DNA of 64,000 nt from Hydractinia symbiolongicarpus (Eukaryota; Cnidaria; Hydrozoa; Anthoathecata; Hydractiniidae), in contig NC_079882.1 of NCBI RefSeq assembly GCF_029227915.1, positions 14,282,501-14,346,500 on the forward strand. The letters are read 5' to 3'. A program made the translations under genes and the position numbers. Position 1 is the first letter of the stretch. Each line of letters opens with the position of its first letter. The notes beneath the pieces were generated by a model. It saw only the letters and a program-made list of their open reading frames with translations. It ran no database searches and was not told where the DNA came from. Below, piece by piece: positions 20,189 through 32,428 of the stretch.

Positions 20189-23100
20189 ATGAATTTAAAT
20201 ACCGTAAAACAATTACACGTCATTGCAAAAACCTGTGGGCTTACGGGTTATTCAAAATTACGCAAAGCAGATCTTGTTGCTTTATTAGAGACGCAGTCTA
20301 CCCCATTCGCACCAGACGTAATGGATCTATTTGAACAACAAGAGATGGCCAGATCCCGACCTATTAGAAGCAAGATAGAGCCACATGTACCAACCTTCGA
20401 GGAAATGAATGAGTTTGAACGCCAAGAGCTGAGGAGAAGTCGCACAGTAATCAAGAGTAAATTGCGGGAGTGGTCAGATTGGATTGCTGGTTATATACCG
20501 GAGAGTATTAAAAGACCTGTGCAGGAAACATTTAAATCGATAAAAACACGAATACTTTCACTATATGATGGTGCCAAAAAGACACTAGTTGGCGAGGTCG
20601 AGGAAGAAGCAAAGGAGGATCATGCTTCAGAGCAACCGAAGCAAGATTTTACGCCCCAGGAACACAAGCATGCATTACACAAGACATTCGAGAGTTATCA
20701 TATAGCTGGCATAGATGGAACAGATATTGATGGGTATCTTGGTATGATACGATCACATGTGAAAACACTCATTGAAAACCAAGTGGAGGAAATGGGCTCT
20801 GCAAAGGTACAGTGCTCCTTATGGATTTTGTGGAAAAAACAATTGATGGTACTAACGAGGTCATCGAAGTAGACAAGGTATTCCATAGCAACATGGCCTC
20901 TATATTCCAGGGCACCATCGTGGATGAATCGATGGATACGATGTTCGCGCAAATGAAAACACTTCGAAAACCCTGCGCTACCCAAGAGTGGCTTTAGTAT
21001 CAGTCGTATTCAACACCTCGATGTTAATTTTCATAAGTTGAAGTTAACGCGGGGCTCTTCGTATATCGAAACACCTAAATGGATTTCTGCGAAGAAAGCT
21101 ATAATTAATCCGAATAACAACGATCAAGAATGTTTCCGATGGGCCATTATAGCCGCCTTGCATCATGATGATATAGCAAAAGATCTTCAGAGAATAAGCA
21201 AGCTCCAGCCATATGTGGATCGATATAACTGGCAAGGCATTGAATTTCCAACATCCATCAAGGACATCAACAAATTTGAGCGGAACAATCCCGACATTGC
21301 CGTGAACGTCTTGTATGCGACGGGAAGGAGCTTTAATATCTTGCGACATCAACATTTAATGAAAGAGAGAAGCAGGCTAATCTGCTACTGCTTACCGATG
21401 AGAAGAGGAACCATTATGTAACCATCAAAAATATTTCTCGATTATTAGGTAGTGAGATATCTAGGAATAATAGGAAGATGCACTTTTGTATGAGTTGCTT
21501 ACAGGGATTTTAGACAGTAGAATCAAGAGACAATCACTATATTTACTGCAAGGACAATGAAGCGGTAAAGATCACGATGCCCATCGAGAAGGAAAAATGG
21601 CTACACTATCAGGATGGCCACCAGCAATTCAAAGTCCCATTCGTCATATACGCAGACTTTGAAAGCTTGCTGATCTCGATGAAAGAGAATGCTCGGGATA
21701 CTAAGACTAAGACGCTAAACACACATAAACCATGTGGGTGGGCAACATTCTCAACATTTGCATATGGAGAGGTCCCTGATCCGCTATACAAGTGCAGGGG
21801 TGAGGGATGTGTAAAGCTCTTCATTCAACATATAGAGGATGAAGTGAAGCGGCTATACTCTCTATTTCCCCAGAAGCCTATGCTACTATTAACGGAGGAG
21901 CAGAGGAATGAATATAATGCTGCAGATACCTGTCATATATGCATGAAGCCGTTCAACGATGAAAATAGAAAAGTTCGGGATCATTGTCATTACACAGGGC
22001 TGTTTCGAGGAGCAGCCCACAATACCTGCAATCTTAAGTTTAGGATACCCAACCATGTACCTGTGATATTCCACAACCTACCGGGCTATGATGCTCACTT
22101 GTTTATCCATGAATTAGGGAAGAAGTGCGACACTCAGGATATAGGATTCATCGCCGAGAACACGGAAAAGTACATATCGTTTAATGTTAAAATCAAGGTA
22201 TCCATTGCAGGCATGGGGTACGGTAATGGTGAAACGTACAAGACGCTGTGGGTATGAAATGTCAACAGTGCGCAGATACATGCCTAGAATTTATAGATAT
22301 CAACGATGAGTACGTAGCAAGCTTTTGGTGCAAAAATTGCGACTCTAGTACCACGAAGCAGTTAGACAAGGGCAGGTAAAAGCAAACGCACTAGCCATGA
22401 GCTTCTTCTTCAGTGAAGATGATGTATTCAGGCTGATGCTTAGGAATCCTTATGAGTACATGGATAGCTGGCGACGATTTAAGGAAACGGAGCTACCTTC
22501 CAAAGAGGCCTTCTATAGCAAGTTGAACACGAAGAAAATCAGTGAGAACGACTACGAACACGCTCAAAAAGTTTGAAATGTCATCAATCCAAAGGGTGCT
22601 GAGGTCAACATGGGTGACTATCATGATATATATCTCGTCGCGGATGTCCTGCTATTGACTGACATCTTCCAGAGCTTTCGAGGAGTGTGCCAGGAGAACT
22701 ACAAGCTCGATCCTGCCTATTTCTACAGTGCACCTGGTCTCGCCTGGAAAGCAGCACTCAAGTACACAGAAATCAAGCTGGAGCTCCTAACGGATCCTGA
22801 TATGCTCCTGATGTTTGAAAAAGGTATTCGAGGTGGTATAACTCAAGCATGCCAAGGCGAACAACAAGTATATGGGGGACCAATATGATCCAGAGGTTGA
22901 GTCGTCATACTTGCAGTACCTCGATGCCAACAATTTATACGGCTGGGCCATGCGTCAAAATCTGCCAACGCACGAGTTCAAGTGGCTGTCGAACGTTGAT
23001 ATCTTTACAGAGAAGAGGATCGAGAAATTGGTCACCGATAACAAGCATGGATATCTTGGAGGTTGACATCGATTATCCAAAGAGTCTGCATGTCAAGCAC

Positions 23101-24136
23101 AATGAGCTGCCTTTCCTGCCGGAGCGTAAGGTGGTTCATAGGGTTGAGAACCTGATACCAAATCTCGAGCACAAGCGGAAGTACGTGGTACATATCGCAG
23201 CCTTACATCAAGCCCTGAAACACGGGCTCGAGCTTAAGAAGGTGCATAGAGTTATCCAGTTTAACCAAAAGCCATGGCTGCGTGATTATATCAATCATAA
23301 CAAGAGGCTTAGAACAGCCGCCAAGAACGACTTTTAGAAGGACTTTTACAAGCTTATGAATCTTTCGGTGTTTGGAAAGACGATGGAGAATATCAGGAAC
23401 CATCGGAACATCCAGTTGGTCACTAATGAAGAAAAGTAAACCAAGCTCGTCATGAAGCCCAACTTCAAGGGCGGGAACTTCTTCAGCAGTCACCTCATGG
23501 GCGTGGAGATGGGTAAAACAGAGGTAAAGATGAACAAGCCCGTGTATATTGGTCAAGATATCTTGGATAACTCAAAAATCTTGACACAATTGCTTATAGC
23601 AAAGATGATTAAAAATAAGAAGGTAGTAGGCTTGATGAAGGATGAGCTAGGCGGTAAGATCATGACTTCATTCATCACATTGAGACCGAAGGCTTATGCA
23701 TACAAGAGCCTCACGAAAGAAGGCGGCGGCGATAGAAAGGCCGAGGGCATGAAAAGGGCCGTGACCAAGAAATGTATCGCTTTCGAAGATTACCAACGAT
23801 GTCTTGAGGAAGGTATCGATATTTCCAAGAGTTGGCGTTGCATACAGAATAAAGGGCATAATCTATACACTCAGGAAGTCACAAAGATTGCCCTGAATAC
23901 ACGCTGATTTCGTTGAACGCGAACTGCAGGAAAAAGGAGAAACGACAGCGAGAGCCATCAGCACTCACGCTCCTGGGTTATAAAGCAAAACCATCAGCAA
24001 TTTTGTATCCATCGATGATGTCGATGCTCTCTATCATTTTTTCAAAGGATCAAAGAAGCCTAAAGATCCCCGTGTAATAAAGTGTATGGCTTGGTGTCAC
24101 AACCAAGCCGACTGCCGGCAGCAGGAAACAAAGTAA
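20189..24136 (+). pseudogene. Polinton-type SAP / family-B DNA polymerase, decayed
   Basis: Starts at ATG 20189 (MNLNTVKQLHVIAKTCGLTG), a SAP-like DNA-binding motif (about residues 4-37). In order follow an N-terminal region shared with the copy at 62750, a Cys/His cluster (CHICMKPF; VRDHCHYTG; HNTCN, near 21930-22030) of the endonuclease-VII-like type often embedded in these enzymes, exonuclease-like HNLPGYDAHLFI (22070), polymerase motif A (YLQYLDANNLYGWAM, 22910), motif B ([17 protein letters not shown], 23346) and the thumb-side LMKDELGGKI (23635). The DTDS motif C that should lie between 'ILDNSK' (23565) and 'KKVVGLMKDE' is absent: only about 17 residues remain. Many frameshifts and stops (for example about 20860, 20997, 21512, 22257, 22576, 23336, 23438). 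The enzyme is dead. It would have replicated a self-synthesising Polinton/Maverick transposon by protein priming. Confidence 0.85.
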
Positions 24137-24418
24137 ATCATCATTGACCAATTCAACAAGGTATAAAAAACAAAGAAAACCTAAATGCTACACTATTAAC
24201 CCAAAATCCTCAGCCGTTCATTTCACAAATCTTACTGAAGGTGACGGACGTGTGCGATGTTTTAGTGTTTGCGATTGGTAAACTTCAGCTATGCTAATCC
24301 GTTTTTTTTTATTCTTTTTCCATAAGTAGTACAGAATTATATTTATTCCTTCTCTTATATAATTTTATTTACTTACTTATAGCTATAGATCTAAAATTTA
24401 TGGTGAGCTGCAATCAAA

Positions 24419-25596
24419 ATGGCAGACACCTCAGTTCCAAAAGAAGGTGGTGAACCCATAGTGTTAGAAACTCCAATGGATTTTTTAACTAAGCTCCTTC
24501 CAGCCATGCAACAACAGCAGCTGGAAGCATTCACAGCCCTAGGAGAAAAATTTTCTACTTCATTGAACAGCCTCCGAGCCAATGTTTTAAACAATGATAA
24601 TAACTTCCATGTGGACCACAGTGGAGACAATTCGCCTGGTCTAAGTCATGGTGCTGATTAACAAAACGAAGCAAATGCTTCCATATCTGTAGATCACCCT
24701 AGAGGAAGGAAAAGATCCAGGTCTTCATCAGCAGAAACTTGCCTCAGTCATGTAGAATCTAGCTCTTCTACTAGGAAGCCTAGTAAAAAAGATGCTGATG
24801 CCATAAGTACATTGGCATCCAACCAATTGTATGATGGTTTAATGAATGAAATGATGGGGCAAGAAGGTTAGAGGACCCAGACCAAGATGTCTGGTCTGAC
24901 CTCATCAAAGAATATAACGATGAAGACTCCTTTGGCACAGAAGTAGCTCCACCTTTAGGATCTATGGCTAAACTCATGTGGTCGAAGACTCTTACTAATG
25001 AAAAATTGAAAGGCAGACTAGAAAACGTCAAAATTCCTACGAATTGCCGCTTTTTGTCTGTAAAGAGCTGAAATAAACCTATATGGGCCAAGGCAGACAG
25101 CAAAAGATCAAATGATCTGGTATTGCAGAAACTGCAAACCACTGTTTCGAAAAGCCAAGTGCATATCTTACAATTGGCAGACCAAATTATTAAGGCACCC
25201 AAACAAGGAAATCTTATTGTAATAGAACCATCCATTTTATTAAATTTGGCTAAAGATGCCCTCTGTCTAATAGGTAATGCCAGCCAGCAGCTAAACCAGT
25301 ATCGAAGAGTAGGATTAATCGGTTCAATGCCTCACCTAAAAGGATTGGCAAAGGATGTGTCTGAAGAAGACTTGTTGCTGTTTGGAAATGATTTGGATAA
25401 AAGAATCCAATCATTGCAAGTTGAGGAAAAAACTAGTAAAGTGCTCTCACGACCATCTACACCATATTCAAAAGGTAACTTTAAAAAGTACAAACAGCCA
25501 TCCTCCAGTTATTCCTCCTCTGTAAAATATAACCAGTCAAAAAGCGAGAAGGCCTTCTCAAAAGATCTAAACCACTTCATGAGAAGGTACACTTAA
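24419..25596 (+). pseudogene. DIRS gag-like ORF, broken
   Basis: A frame from ATG 24419 (MADTSVPKEGGEP) runs 80 codons to a stop at 24659-24661 and continues in-frame with a Ser/Arg-rich stretch (RGRKRSRSSS). After at least one frameshift around 24870-25120 it resumes at 25123 as TTVSKSQVHILQLADQIIKA ... LCLIGNASQQLNQYRR ... ISEED-like acidic residues, and ends in a basic Ser/Tyr-rich tail at 25596. 'IGNAS' followed by basic residues is typical of the C-terminal half of DIRS gag proteins. It would form the particle core and bind the RNA template. Confidence 0.6.
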
Positions 25597-25630
25597 CCCT
25601 GAAGTACAAAGGGTACAAAGGGAGAAAACA

Positions 25631-26302
25631 ATGGTAGGTAAAGACCTTGTTGTTCCTGATCTTGAGTTAGCAGTTAGGCGTTATCAAGCTTGTAATACTC
25701 ACAAATTTTTGGAAGTTTGGAGGACTATCACTTCAAACCAGTATATCCTAGACATGATTGAACAGGGGGTTAAAAGTGAATTTATTAGTGTCCCAGTGTC
25801 ATCTTACCACCCAGTGAAGTTTTCACAAGAAGATTGTATAACTATAAGTAAGGAAATTCTACAACTTTTACAAAAGAAGGCAATTCAGCAGATACAAGCA
25901 ACAAATAACTGTTTTCTTTTAGGTATATTTATTGTCCCTAAAAAAGATGGTAGCTCAAGAATGATTATCAACCTTAAACAGTTAAATAGATCTGTCAGAT
26001 ATCGTCATTTTAAAATGGAAACACTGCAAGATGTTTTATGTCTTATCAAACCAGGTGTTTGGATGGGAAGTATTGACTTAAAAGACGCATGCCACAGCAT
26101 CGCTTTTCATATTGACTTCCAAAAGTTCTTAGCTTTTTCTTGGGATGGAAAGTTTTACCAATTTCTAGCTTTACCCTTTGGGTTTGGTCCAGCTGTTAGG
26201 ATCTTCACCAAAGTTCTTAAAGCGCCCTTTAAAGTACTAAGAGGGGCGGGTCATGTATCTGTTGTATATATAGACGATTCTTATTTGCAGGGTGATACTT
26301 AG
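25631..26302 (+). pseudogene. DIRS reverse transcriptase domain
   Basis: Open for 223 codons. Recognisable RT motifs in order: FIVPKKDGSSRMIINLKQLN (fingers), GVWMGSIDLKDACHSIAF (motif A, catalytic D), FLALPFGFGPAVRIFTK (motif B) and VVYIDDSYLQ (motif C, YIDD). A frameshift at about 26300 moves the continuation (LRIYC.../SSLGFTVHPNKS) to another frame. Copies retroelement RNA into DNA. The catalytic Asp residues are still present, so decay is fairly recent. Confidence 0.85.
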
Positions 26303-27410
26303 AATCATGCCAAAGAAGCGTTACGGCTACTGTCTCACTTTTGAGCAGCTTAGGATTTACTGTACATCCAAACAAGTCAATTCTAGTGTCTACCCAATGT
26401 ATGGTGTTTTTAGGGGTTGGGTTAAACTCTGCTCAGATGACAATAGCCTTAAGCGAGGAAAGGGTCATAAAATTAAAGTGTCTATGTAAGGACTTGCTGT
26501 GCATGCCTCACCCCACAGTTAGGTTTGTTTCCAGGGTTATTGGAACATTAGTTTTTGCCTTTGATGCCGTGAAGTATGGCAAGTTACATTACAGGTCCTT
26601 GGAGACAGATAAGAATCTAGGACTCAAACTAGGCCATGGAAATTATGATTGATCTAATTTTATCCTCTGATGCTAGTCTTCAAGGCTGGGGTGGCACTGA
26701 TGGAAACTCTTAAATAAGGGGGCGTTGGTCTGAAGGAGAAATACCTGAGCATATCAATACTTTAGAGTTGTTGGCTGCATTTTTTACACTCAAAGCCTTC
26801 TTGAAAATAAGACATTATAGACATGTTCAGTTAAGATTGGATAATACCACAACTGTGGCCTTCATAACAAAGATGGGGGCCTTCACTCCATTGCTTGTAA
26901 TAAATTAGCTGTTGAAATATGGGAATTTGCTAGAAAATGTGATGATTGGTTATCAGCTTGTCATATACCTGGTGTAATAAATACTGTAGCTGATTATAAA
27001 TCAAGACAATTTCAGGATAACTTGAATGGTCCCTGAATGTAAAACAATTTAACATAATTTCCGACATTTTTTGGAAATTTGACATTGACCTTTTTGCATC
27101 CAGACTCAATGCAAAATGTGTGGATTATTTTTCTTTAAGACCTGATCCAGATGCTAAAGCTGTAAATGCCTTCGCTCAGACCTGGTCGAATTTAAACTTT
27201 TATGCCTTCCCACCATTTAATTTGATTGGAAAAGTTCTTGCAAAGATAAGTATAGATCAAGCCACAGGCATTCTTGTAGTACCTTTCTGGTCTTCGCAGC
27301 CTTGGTTTCCTCAAGCGATTAATATGTTATACAGGACACCTGTGTTATTTCCTCCTTCATCTATATTATTGTTTCTACCGGGAACAAAAAGACAACATCC
27401 TCTACACTAA
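26303..27410 (+). pseudogene. DIRS RNase H and linker region
   Basis: After the RT thumb (LGFTVHPNKSILVSTQCMVF, 26346) comes RNase H: ILSSDASLQGWGG (first D, 26660), INTLELLAAFFTLK (E, 26758), RLDNTTTVAFI (D, 26837) and INTVADYKSRQ (last D, 26980). A stop interrupts the first motif at 26710 and a frameshift follows 26880. The block then reads DIDLFASRLNAKCVDYFSLR and ends at 27410. This linker, with 'DLFAS', is usual in DIRS polyproteins. It would degrade the RNA strand after copying. Confidence 0.75.
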
Positions 27411-28437
27411 ACCTTGTCGCTGCTCATGCTGCCTGTTTTTGGGAATCGTTACAAGGTAAAGAGCTTCCAGCAGACACTGTCGATATCATTGCAGCATCAT
27501 GGAAAGAAGGTACCCAGAAACAATACTCGGGACCAATCAGACATGGATACAATATTACCCTTGGAGGTCGATTGATCCCTATCATCCAAATGTGAAAGAT
27601 GTGTTAATACACCTTACTGAATTATCCAAAGGTGGGTCTGGATATAGTGTTTTATGTACAACCAGAAGTGCTATTGCTTTAGTTGTTTCAATCAGTGGTT
27701 ACAGTTCTCTTTCAGAGTATCCATTGATAAGCCGCTTTATAAAAGGAGTTTTTAATATAAGACCAAGTACCCCTAAATACTCTTTAATATGGGATACAAA
27801 TGTTCTTTTGACTTATTTAAGTCTTTTAGTCCTAACAAAGATTTATCCTTTAAGGATATTAACATCAAGCTGGCTTGTCTCCTTACTATTTTAGCAGGTC
27901 AAAGAGTTCACAGTGTCCATAATATATCTGTTCCGTATATAGATTTGATAGACGATGTGATGTTATGTCACTTACCTGGCTTGCTTAAAACAACACGGCC
28001 TAAAAAGACTGATAGGACCTTGATGTACAGGGTATTCCCTTCTGACCCAGATTTATGCCCACTCCAATGTACCAAAGCCTACCTGTCAAAAAGAGACCAA
28101 TGATATCCAAGGAAATTGCTCCGCTTTTTGTAACTTTTGGGAAACCTCATCATGCTGCCTCTAAGGATACACTACCAAGATGGATAAAATCAGCTATGAC
28201 CTCAGCTGGTATTGATACCAGTGTTTTTCCCCAGGCAGTTGTCGTTCAGCCTCTAGGAGTAAAGCAAAAATTACCGGGGTACCTCTAGATGTCATTTTAA
28301 AGTATGGCACTTGGAGTAGGGATTCTAACTTTTATCGTTATTATTGTAGAGATGTTATTGGTAGTGTGACAAGTCTTTTTGATCTTGGTGCCTCGCTCTT
28401 GGACTCAGTTATGGAAGCAACAAGTCATGAATCTTAG
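27411..28437 (+). pseudogene. DIRS tyrosine recombinase, broken
   Basis: Pieces in alternating frames: 'SWKEGTQKQYS' (27500), a SAM-like N-terminal half around 27600-27780, LACLLTILAGQRVHSVHNIS with the first catalytic Arg (27870-27930), KTTRPKKTDR (27988), and a C-terminal half with SKAKITGVPLD and LKYGTWSRDSNFYRYYCRD (28300-28352) holding the candidate nucleophile Tyr. The stop is at 28435-28437. The R-H-R-Y recombinase replaces integrase in DIRS elements and inserts the circular DNA without duplicating the target. At least three frameshifts make it inactive. Confidence 0.7.
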
Positions 28438-28469
28438 TTTGCATTTTTTTAACATTTACATACTGATTG

Positions 28470-28709
28470 TCTCTATAATAATAGCCGTATTCCGTCTGTC
28501 TGTCTGTTCAAAAGGGTTGCCGATATTCCTTTGATCTTTCCGCGAATTTTATAAACCAGGGGGCTGTTTAGTCGCAAATCAAATTATTGATTAAAATAAA
28601 TCCTAAAAATTAATTTATTTCTTTAATTAATTGAATTACTTTTATTTATTACCATAAGTAAGAAAAATAAATTTAGTGATAAAAATGAATGCATTATTTT
28701 AATACGCCA
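28470..28709 (+). mobile_element. Helitron 5' fragment
   Basis: Begins TCTCTATAATAATAGCCG with the GTCTGTCTGTCTGTTC run that marks this family's 5' end (compare 19219 and 37801). It is interrupted after 240 bp by the next Helitron, which starts at 28710. No 3' hairpin end belongs clearly to it. Confidence 0.65.
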
Positions 28710-29279
28710 TCTATATAATAATACGCCAGTTCTGTCTGTCACTTTTGCAAAGTGGATAAAATTTCTTTGATAAAGTCTATAAAACATCGCCTATAAATTT
28801 GTTCTGTAAATTAGCAAACTTTGACGTTAGAGCAATATTGACGTCAAAGGAAAGTATATTAAGATTAGTGAAGCCATTGCATTGCACTTTAAAATTTAAG
28901 GCTAAATAACTTGGAAACAGGTGGAAATAACTGACGTCATCTCCTGCGTGGGTAACTAGGGACTACCTGGGACCAATTTGGGTAAGTTTCCGAAACCTAT
29001 GTCCCAGAATCCGTTTCGGAATGCACGGGTTGATGAGTCATCAAACAACCTTCAAACCCTAACATCTCTGCAACCGTTTGTGAAAAGGAAGATCCTATAC
29101 ATTTTCTTGATCAGCATTTCAAGATCTAAACGATGAAGACAACAATTTCTCAAAAAAAAATTTTTTTTGGGGGGGGGGTAAGTAGACGGGTCAGTGCTGA
29201 CGTCAGCAAAATTTAAATGACGGTTGTTTTTCTCTGTTATCCTGCCTAGGTGGATTCTTCCACGGGCCTTATTGACTAG
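28710..29279 (+). mobile_element. 570-bp non-autonomous Helitron A
   Basis: Preceded by A (28709), begins TCTATATAATAATACGCC, and ends with hairpin ggtggattcttccac (29250-29264) and CTAG (29276-29279) followed by T. Its first 350 bp are close to those of the next element (phrases 'ttgcaaagtggat', 'tattgacgtcaaaggaaagt', 'gggaccaatttggg'). Near 29150-29180 there is a run of A, then T, then G. No Rep-helicase gene is present. Confidence 0.85.
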
Positions 29280-31749
29280 TCTATATAATAATACGCCAGT
29301 TCTGTCTATCTGTCTGTCTGTCTGTGATTTTGCAAAGTGGATTATATTCTTCACAATTTTCTTTAACAAATTCTATAAAACATTGCCTATAAAATTGTTC
29401 TGTAATTTACCAAACTTTAATGTTTAAATAGTATTGACGTCAAAGGAAAGTTAATTAGTGAAGCCATTACAGTGCACTTACAACTTTAAGGCCAAATAAC
29501 ATGGAAACGAGGTTGTGACGTCAATGATTTTTCACTGCGTGTCTAACTAGGGACCACCTGGGACCAATTTGGGCAAGTTTCCTAAACCTAGGTCTCCAAA
29601 TCCGTTTCGGAATGGACTGGTTGATATATCTGTAAGGTTTTTTCATGTTTTATTTTCAGTTTTGATTATATTATTGTTGCCACACATGTTTTATAGCTAG
29701 CATCATAAAAAGCCAACCACCACCAACAACTAGCTAGCTAGCTAGCTAGGAATATATATATATATATGTAGCCATGTTCTTTATACCTAGCTAAGTCTCC
29801 AGTTTATATTTAAGTGACTAGCTATTAGCTGCTGTAGCTAGCTAATGCTAGCTTTAAACTAAAGATTCCCAGTATATATATTCCCACAAAACACATCTAA
29901 CGTTATTAACCCTGAAAATTTTAAACATTTTCCTGGGTTTTTTTTGGTTTGCGAAGTTCTTTTCCTCCAAATATTCTGAAAATAAAGTTCAGAAATTACT
30001 TATTTTTAAAATGTAAATTTAATTTGTTTCAAATTGTGGGCAAAAACCTTAATCAGCATGCTAAAAGAACTGACTTTTCTTAATTTAAAATTACTAAACA
30101 CTACCATTTTCTTACATTTAGTGTAAACTTTTGTGCGTATGGCTTATATTTAATACACCAAAAGAGCTACTTTGTTGATTTCAATTTTATACTCTTTGTA
30201 AGCTATTTTTTTCTTCTTTTTGACATTTCTGTTTTACCACTCAATTTTTACATTTTATAAGTTATTTGGAACAGAATGGTATGAAATAGACCAAAATACC
30301 TGATCTTAGTTGTTTTTAATTTACAGGCTGTGTCTGTGAAACCTTAAGGGGAACATTTGGTGGAAGACAATAGCATGACATATACTGATAACTGATTTTT
30401 GTTGTGTTAGATGTTATATCTGCACCTTTTTGACATTTTATGTTAATTTTGCGAGGAAGGACCATATATATATACACAGAAGAAGAATTCAATTTTACAC
30501 CTTGCAAGCTTTGTTTTTCTATATTTTGTATAAATTCTTACTGGGGAGGACTCCGTGCAATATATCGAAATGACTGATCCTTCTCGATTTAAATTTGATG
30601 TGTTCTAAATCGTATATAGTTTTGGAAATTTTGTGTAAGATTTAATGGGTAAGGGCTAGATGCAATATGTCAAAAAAACTTTTTTTGTTGAATCAGAAGC
30701 ACTCCCTACAACCATTCTTTTTTTTACAGTTTGTGAAGCTTTTGTGAGGAAAGAGTGTATGCAATATTATCGAAATAACTGATTTTTGTTGCAAACTGTT
30801 TTTCTTTGGCATTTTGGATTAAAATATTGTTTTAGAGGGCATATGCAGTAGATATATGTACTGAAATAGTTAAATTTTGCAAACTTTGATTTTGTCGTTA
30901 CCTCTCATTTTTTACATTTTGATTAAACTTTTGTGGGAGACCTTCGGTATGCGAAGGACCAAAATAAGAGATTTTAGTATTATTTAGAATTTGTATTTTG
31001 TGTTGCAAAATTGGTGCAAAAATTGACATAAAATGAACTTATATACAGCTGTTGTTTAACATGACTCATTATGACTTATATATATTTTTTATGAAAATTT
31101 GTGACAGAATACTATGTGAGATTTGAAATTTTGTTTACTTTATTGATGGTAAAACAGCATGCAAATTGCTAAAAGGACTTTATTAATTTTAGATTTAAAC
31201 ACCGTTATTTTGTTGGCATTTTGTCTAAAGTTTGGTGAGGAAGGACTGTATGCAATATATCAAATAATGTTTTATTGCATTGTAATTTGTCCTTGCAAAT
31301 CCCTTTTTTTCACCTTAGATAAAATTCTGTCAGAGGCACAATTTATTGTTTATTTTTCACATTGTGTGTCAACCTTTGGCAGGGTTTGCAATAAACTAAC
31401 TGATTTTAACATATACAATGAGAGAGATTTGTGTTTGACATTGATCAGCTTTTTTGTATATATGTGGCGTTTTGAGTGATTTAAATTTTATGGGTGAGAT
31501 GTATGTTGAAAACTTCTTTCCGAATAATTTTCGCATTTGTCAGATGGTCAGAGCAAGTAATTTTAGTAGATTTAGATTTTAAATGTCACATAAATACTGC
31601 AGTTGTTGAAAACCTTTAATTTTTTTGGTCATTTATATAATAATGCAGATGTAAGATGCGCACTGCTGTATTGTTTGATTTTTGATGGACATATATCTGC
31701 TACATAAATTAAATGGAATACAGTGGATTCTTCCACGGGAAACAGCTAG
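29280..31749 (+). mobile_element. 2.47-kb non-autonomous Helitron B
   Basis: Starts TCTATATAATAATACGCC at 29280, the base right after the CTAG of Helitron A, and ends with hairpin agtggattcttccac (31722-31736) then CTAG (31746-31749) and T. The inside is filled from about 29930 to 31640 with a diverged tandem repeat and holds no gene. The open frames here (30316-30507 minus, 31159-31479 plus) are AT-rich chance frames. The 3' end abuts the truncated end of the BEL/Pao element. Confidence 0.85.
29930..31640. repeat. diverged tandem repeat, unit about 120-150 bp
   Basis: Recurring phrases in the same order mark the units: 'ttttgacattt(t)', 'aa(c)ttttgtg(a)ggaaggac', '(t)atgcaatatatcaaaa', 'aactgatttttgttgcaaa'. 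Clear examples start near 30400, 30520, 30640, 30740, 30870, 30960 and 31220. Units are heavily diverged, so copy number (roughly ten or more) is only estimated. Internal tandem arrays are common in non-autonomous Helitrons. Confidence 0.6.
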
Positions 31750-31760
31750 TAAAGATGTAT

Positions 31761-32428
31761 TTAAAAACATACTCTTTTTGCTTTCTCCCAGCTTGATAAG
31801 CGGTTTTCAATTCTTGACAACACGTCATTCTGGATAGTAATCATGTTAACATGCACAGACTTCTTAACTTCCGGATCATCTTCCGATATTTCTGCAGCAA
31901 CATCAGGTTGTTTCCAAACATGTCTCGGCTGCCAAAGAAAGCTTGGACCATTAAACCATATTTCTGCCTTGTCTTGATCAGCCTTTATTCCTCGAGAAGC
32001 ATAATCAGCTGGATTGTCCTTAGTGTTTATGTAATGCCATTGATTAACATCTGAGTTATCCTTAATGATTTGAATCCGATTTGCCACAAAAATTTTAAAT
32101 CTCTTTTCTGAATTACAAATTTAACTCAGAACGACTTGACTATACGTCCAGAAGAATTCATTATTTATGTGATATGTTAATTCTTTCCTTATGACCTTGG
32201 ACATCTTGATCGACAAAACAGCAGCGGTTAACTCCAAACGTGGTATTGATATAAACTTCTTTGGGGCCACTCTTGATTTTCCAGATACAAAGGCACAATG
32301 TATCCTCCCTCTTTCATTTTTTATCCTCAAATAAGACACCTGACCATAACCACTACTATATGCATCAGAAAGATGATGTAGTTCAGACTTAACTATTTCT
32401 CCAAAATCTTTTGGATGAAAACATCGAT
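31761..32428 (-). pseudogene. BEL/Pao RNase H end, truncated
   Basis: Pieces in two frames: ISIPRLELTAAVLSIKMSKV (32250-32190) holds the E of RNase H. FFWTYSQVVLS (32153-32121) corresponds to the segment that normally reads WTDS, so the catalytic Asp is Tyr here. NTKDNPADYASRGIKADQ (32030-31975) holds the last Asp. The frame ends at 31761 after SSWEKAKRVCF, where the family would continue to integrase. The element is cut at 31750. Confidence 0.75.

Larger units (their letters stand above)
24240..28437 (+). mobile_element. DIRS-type tyrosine-recombinase retroelement, decayed
   Basis: Gene order is gag-like, reverse transcriptase with YIDD, RNase H and a tyrosine recombinase in place of a DDE integrase. 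That is the DIRS order. All four parts carry stops or frameshifts. I could not find the terminal repeats: the right end is followed within 33 bp by a Helitron 5' end (28470), and the left limit, somewhere after the PolB remnant (24137-24418), is a guess. The individual parts are listed below. Confidence 0.75.

Noticed and set aside
31159-31479. 106-codon open frame inside Helitron B
   Set aside because: It runs across the diverged tandem repeat and shows no Rep or helicase motif.
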